Source: Palsa-504 sp963789225
GTDB lineage: Bacteria > Actinomycetota > Actinomycetes > Streptosporangiales > Streptosporangiaceae
Direction of reading: 5' to 3'
Assembly: GCA_963789225.1 (NCBI GenBank)
Contig: CAWBKD010000022.1
Span: 301,831-365,830, forward strand
Length of the DNA: 64,000 bases
Shown in pieces: positions 61,941 to 64,000 of the stretch. Under the pieces are notes generated by a model. It did no database searches and was not told where the DNA came from. It saw only the letters and a program-made list of their open reading frames with translations. Numbering within the stretch: position 1 is the first letter of the stretch; each line of letters opens with the position of its first letter. Position numbers and translations under genes: made by a program.

Positions 61941-61993
61941 GACGCGACACCTTGTCCGTTCGGGTGTACGACCCGGCCCGCACGCATCCTCAT
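61937..61993 (-). CDS. Mini-ORF 1 of the coupled repeat array (18 codons)
   Basis: Reads MRMRAGRVVHPNGQGVAS and stop. Its ATG overlaps the gltD/porD TGA (ATGA), and its own TGA overlaps the next ATG. The tail 'HPNGQGV' resembles the gltD/porD C-terminus 'QPNGAGVTP', so the unit seems to derive from the gene end. Confidence 0.3.
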   Translation of the reverse strand: MRMRAGRVVHPNGQGVAS

Positions 61994-63882
61994 GGCGTGA
62001 CACCAGCGCCGTTCGGCTGAACTGAATTGGAATTTGATCTTGAGGCGTCGTACGCGGCGATCGCTTCCTCGATGAGCTGGCGGGTGAACGGGGCCTGCTC
62101 GGCGTGCGCGCCCTCGTACGGCGCGAACGGGGTCTCCATCCGCACCACCGCATCGGGCTCGTCGAAGTCCATTTCTGGGACCCTCTCCAGGCAGCCGGTG
62201 GGACACTCCTGCACGCAGACCAGGCAGCCCTTGCAGTAGTGCGTGCGGATCGAGTAGTGGCCGTTTTGTCGCGTATCGCGCATCACGCTGACGTCCGGGC
62301 ACACGATGTAGCAGTTGTCACAGCCGTTGCAGACGCCGCAGCTCATGCAGCGGTCGGCCTCGGCGAGGGCCTGCTCCCGGCTGTAGGCCAGGGTGACCTC
62401 GGTCACCTGGCTGCTGCGGCGGCTCCCGGCCGGGGCCACCGGGGCCTCGGTGCGCGGCGCGTGCCGGAAGTAGGCGGTGTTGAGCTTCTCGTACGGCATG
62501 ACCTCGACCGGATCGTCGGGCCGCAGCGCCTCGCCGGACAGCACCCGGTCGATGTCGCGGGCCGCGCGCTTGCCGTCGCCCAGCGCGTCCACCACCATCG
62601 ACGGGCCTCGCATGACGTCACCGCCGGCGAACACCGTCCCGCCCTCGTCCGGTACGCGACCGAACTCGTCGGCCAGGACCAGCCCGCGCTCGGCGTAGTG
62701 GGACGGCAGCCAGCCGAGCACCTGGACCTGGCCGATCGCGACCAGGATGGTGTCGCAGCGGATCTCGGTCTCGGTGCCGGGGGTCAGCTGCGGTACGACG
62801 GTATCGGTGTCGTCCCTGGCCAGCCGCGCCCGCGCGAGCACGGCGCCGCTGACGTTGCCGCCGTCGTCGGTGAGCACCCGGACCAGAGCGTGGTTCGGCC
62901 GGAGACCGACGCCCTCCTCTTTAGCATGGGCGAGGTCCTCCGGCTGGATCAGCAATTCGTCCTCGGCCTCGAGCGATACGATCGTCGCCCGGCCGCCGCC
63001 GATCCTGATCGCGGAGCGGGCCGCGTCGGAGGCGGTGTTGCCGCCGCCGATCACCAGCACGTCGCGGCCGATCCGGACCGGGCGGCCCAGGCCGGTCTCG
63101 CGGAGGAACTCCATCGCGCCGATCACGCCGCGGGCCTGCGCGCCCTCGGCGCTCAGCCGGCGGCCGATGTCCTGGCCGAGGGCCAGGAACACCGCATCGT
63201 AGCTGGTCCGGAGCTGGTCCAGCGTGACGTCGTCACCGACTCGGGTGCCGCAGCGGATTTCTATGCCGCCCAGGTCGAGCAGTTTGGCGATCTCCGCGTC
63301 CAGGATGTCCTCGGGCAGGTGCCAGGCCGGGATGCCCGCGCGCAGCATGCCGCCCGGCTTGGCCAGCGCCTCGAAGATCACGCTCGCGTAGCCCCGGCGG
63401 CGCAGGTGGTAGGCACAGGCCAGGCCGCCGGGGCCGGAGCCGACGATCGCGACGGTCCGGCCGGTCAACGGCGGGAGGTCCTTCTTGACCGGGTTCTCTG
63501 CGAGGTTCAGGCCGTAGTCGCCGAGGAACCGTTCCACCCCCCGGATGCCGATCGGCTCGTCGTGCGCGGCCCGGTTGCAGGCCGTCTCGCACGGGTGGTA
63601 GCAGACCCGGCCGGTGACCGACGGCATCGGGTTGTCCTGCAGGATCGTGAGGTACCCGTCCAGGTAGCGGTCGTGCTTCACGTAGTCCAGGTACTTCTGG
63701 ATCTGCTCCCCGGTGGGGCAGGCGTGGTTGCACGGCGGCCTCTTGTCCTTGTAGACGGGGCGGAAGAAGCGGAAGTTGCCGGTCGGGAACAGCCGCTGGC
63801 CATCCTTCTCCGTCGGCGGAGGCGTGACGCCCGCGATGGGCAGCCTCAGGTGCTCGGGGACGTGGGTACCGCGCACGGACAT
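61990..63882 (-). CDS. NAD(P)H-dependent GltD-like flavoprotein fused to a PorD-like 2[4Fe-4S] ferredoxin
   Basis: A 630-residue electron-transfer subunit. The N-terminal iron-sulfur helical domain has 'CNHACPTGEQIQKYL' and 'CYHPCETACNRAAHDEPIGIRGVERF'; the FAD site is 'VAIVGSGPGGLACAYHL' near residue 145, the NAD(P)H site 'VLVIGGGNTASDAARS' near 280, and 'FAGGDVMRGPSMVVDALGDGK' the second FAD contact. The C-terminus carries 'CMSCGVCNGCDNCYIVCP' and 'CKGCLVCVQECPTGCLE', two 4Fe-4S motifs as in PorD. It would pass electrons between the PorABG core and NAD(P)H. It is coupled to the upstream gene by TAATG. The last ten residues lie in the tandem repeat. Confidence 0.9.
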   Translation of the reverse strand: MSVRGTHVPEHLRLPIAGVTPPPTEKDGQRLFPTGNFRFFRPVYKDKRPPCNHACPTGEQIQKYLDYVKHDRYLDGYLTILQDNPMPSVTGRVCYHPCETACNRAAHDEPIGIRGVERFLGDYGLNLAENPVKKDLPPLTGRTVAIVGSGPGGLACAYHLRRRGYASVIFEALAKPGGMLRAGIPAWHLPEDILDAEIAKLLDLGGIEIRCGTRVGDDVTLDQLRTSYDAVFLALGQDIGRRLSAEGAQARGVIGAMEFLRETGLGRPVRIGRDVLVIGGGNTASDAARSAIRIGGGRATIVSLEAEDELLIQPEDLAHAKEEGVGLRPNHALVRVLTDDGGNVSGAVLARARLARDDTDTVVPQLTPGTETEIRCDTILVAIGQVQVLGWLPSHYAERGLVLADEFGRVPDEGGTVFAGGDVMRGPSMVVDALGDGKRAARDIDRVLSGEALRPDDPVEVMPYEKLNTAYFRHAPRTEAPVAPAGSRRSSQVTEVTLAYSREQALAEADRCMSCGVCNGCDNCYIVCPDVSVMRDTRQNGHYSIRTHYCKGCLVCVQECPTGCLERVPEMDFDEPDAVVRMETPFAPYEGAHAEQAPFTRQLIEEAIAAYDASRSNSNSVQPNGAGVTP

Positions 63883-64000
63883 TAGGGCTCCCTGGCGTAC
63901 TCGACGACGGTGTGCTGCTTGGCCCCGCGGAGCATGGCGTCCCGGTCGGCCACCACCTCGGCTACGGCGTCGACGGGCAGGTCGCCGGTCGCCGCCACCA
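63882..64000 (-). CDS. porG: Probable 2-oxoacid:ferredoxin oxidoreductase gamma subunit, partial
   Basis: An open frame entering from the right edge and ending TAA at 63882-63884, overlapping the next ATG (TAATG). The visible 38 or so residues end 'LRGAKQHTVVEYAREP'. The sequence alone is too short to identify. Position first in an operon with the ferredoxin fusion, porA and porB makes the gamma subunit the likely identity. Confidence 0.55.
   Translation of the reverse strand, partial: VAATGDLPVDAVAEVVADRDAMLRGAKQHTVVEYAREP

Larger units (their letters stand above)
61786..62016. repeat. Tandem repeat array, period 53-54 bp, four full copies and a partial
   Basis: Units begin at 61786, 61839, 61893 and 61946, with a partial at 61999. 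They share GACACCTTGTCCGTTCGG, TACGACCCGGCC and CACGCATCCTCATGACG. The array fills the whole gap between the gltD/porD stop and the porA start and includes the last codons of gltD/porD. Copies differ by few bases, so the expansion is recent. Confidence 0.92.

Noticed and set aside
61786..62016. CRISPR array
   Set aside because: The units are contiguous 53-54 bp tandem copies without variable spacers, and no cas gene is near.

Overview
The window is very GC-rich, densely packed DNA. A mycothiol-linked S-nitrosothiol reductase (mscR-like), a SARP-type regulator, GTG/TTG starts and many 4-nt gene overlaps point to an actinomycete (Actinomycetota); I cannot name the genus. No rRNA, tRNA, CRISPR array, transposase or phage gene was seen.

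Layout. 1-9.4 kb: the end of a GcvT-domain oxidoreductase, then a minus-strand polyhydroxyalkanoate/fatty-acid operon (fadD-like, phaC, phaZ-like, acyl-CoA dehydrogenase), an NCS1 transporter, an SDR and a universal stress protein. 9.4-15.7 kb: a secreted repeat protein with an NTF2-like partner, a large ATPase/TPR regulator whose SARP module is at the C-terminus, and exodeoxyribonuclease III. 15.7-36.4 kb: what looks like an NRPS- and PKS-free biosynthetic cluster. 36.3-45.8 kb: YjbR protein, MFS exporter, NfeD-like/flotillin pair, a membrane protein, a 35-residue membrane peptide, HpnB-like glycosyltransferase, MscR, and a sulfotransferase/aminotransferase pair. 45.8-56.3 kb: an ABC system with two ATPases and three large FtsX-type permeases, two of which share an almost identical block of about 556 bp. 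56.3-64 kb: uronate-dehydrogenase-like protein, LURP-one protein, GntR regulator, two unknown proteins, and a 2-oxoacid:ferredoxin oxidoreductase operon (porG, a gltD-porD fusion, porA, porB) with a coupled tandem-repeat array in the middle.

The most interesting region is 15.7-36.4 kb. It holds the parts known from hydrazine (N-N bond) biosynthesis in the s56-p1 and triacsin pathways: a lysine/ornithine N-monooxygenase, a cupin, a methionyl-tRNA-synthetase-like protein without a full anticodon-binding domain, and a DAO-type flavoprotein. The cupin and the MetRS-like protein are separate genes here, whereas those pathways use a fused protein. Beside them is a translationally coupled operon of methyltransferase, threonine-kinase-like GHMP kinase, cysteine-synthase-like PLP enzyme and argininosuccinate-lyase-like enzyme. 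This is the gene set proposed to make 2,3-diaminobutyrate in friulimicin and the pacidamycin/mureidomycin group. Four ATP-grasp-type ligases are interspersed. The parsimonious inference is a small peptide-like metabolite joining a hydrazine unit and a (possibly N-methylated) diaminobutyrate through ATP-grasp amide bonds, exported by MFS proteins.

Several genes look broken by single-base changes or lack a stop codon at the expected place (phaZ-like, class IV aminotransferase, one permease, HpnB-like, uronate dehydrogenase, GcvT). These may be real decay or sequence errors and are flagged individually.
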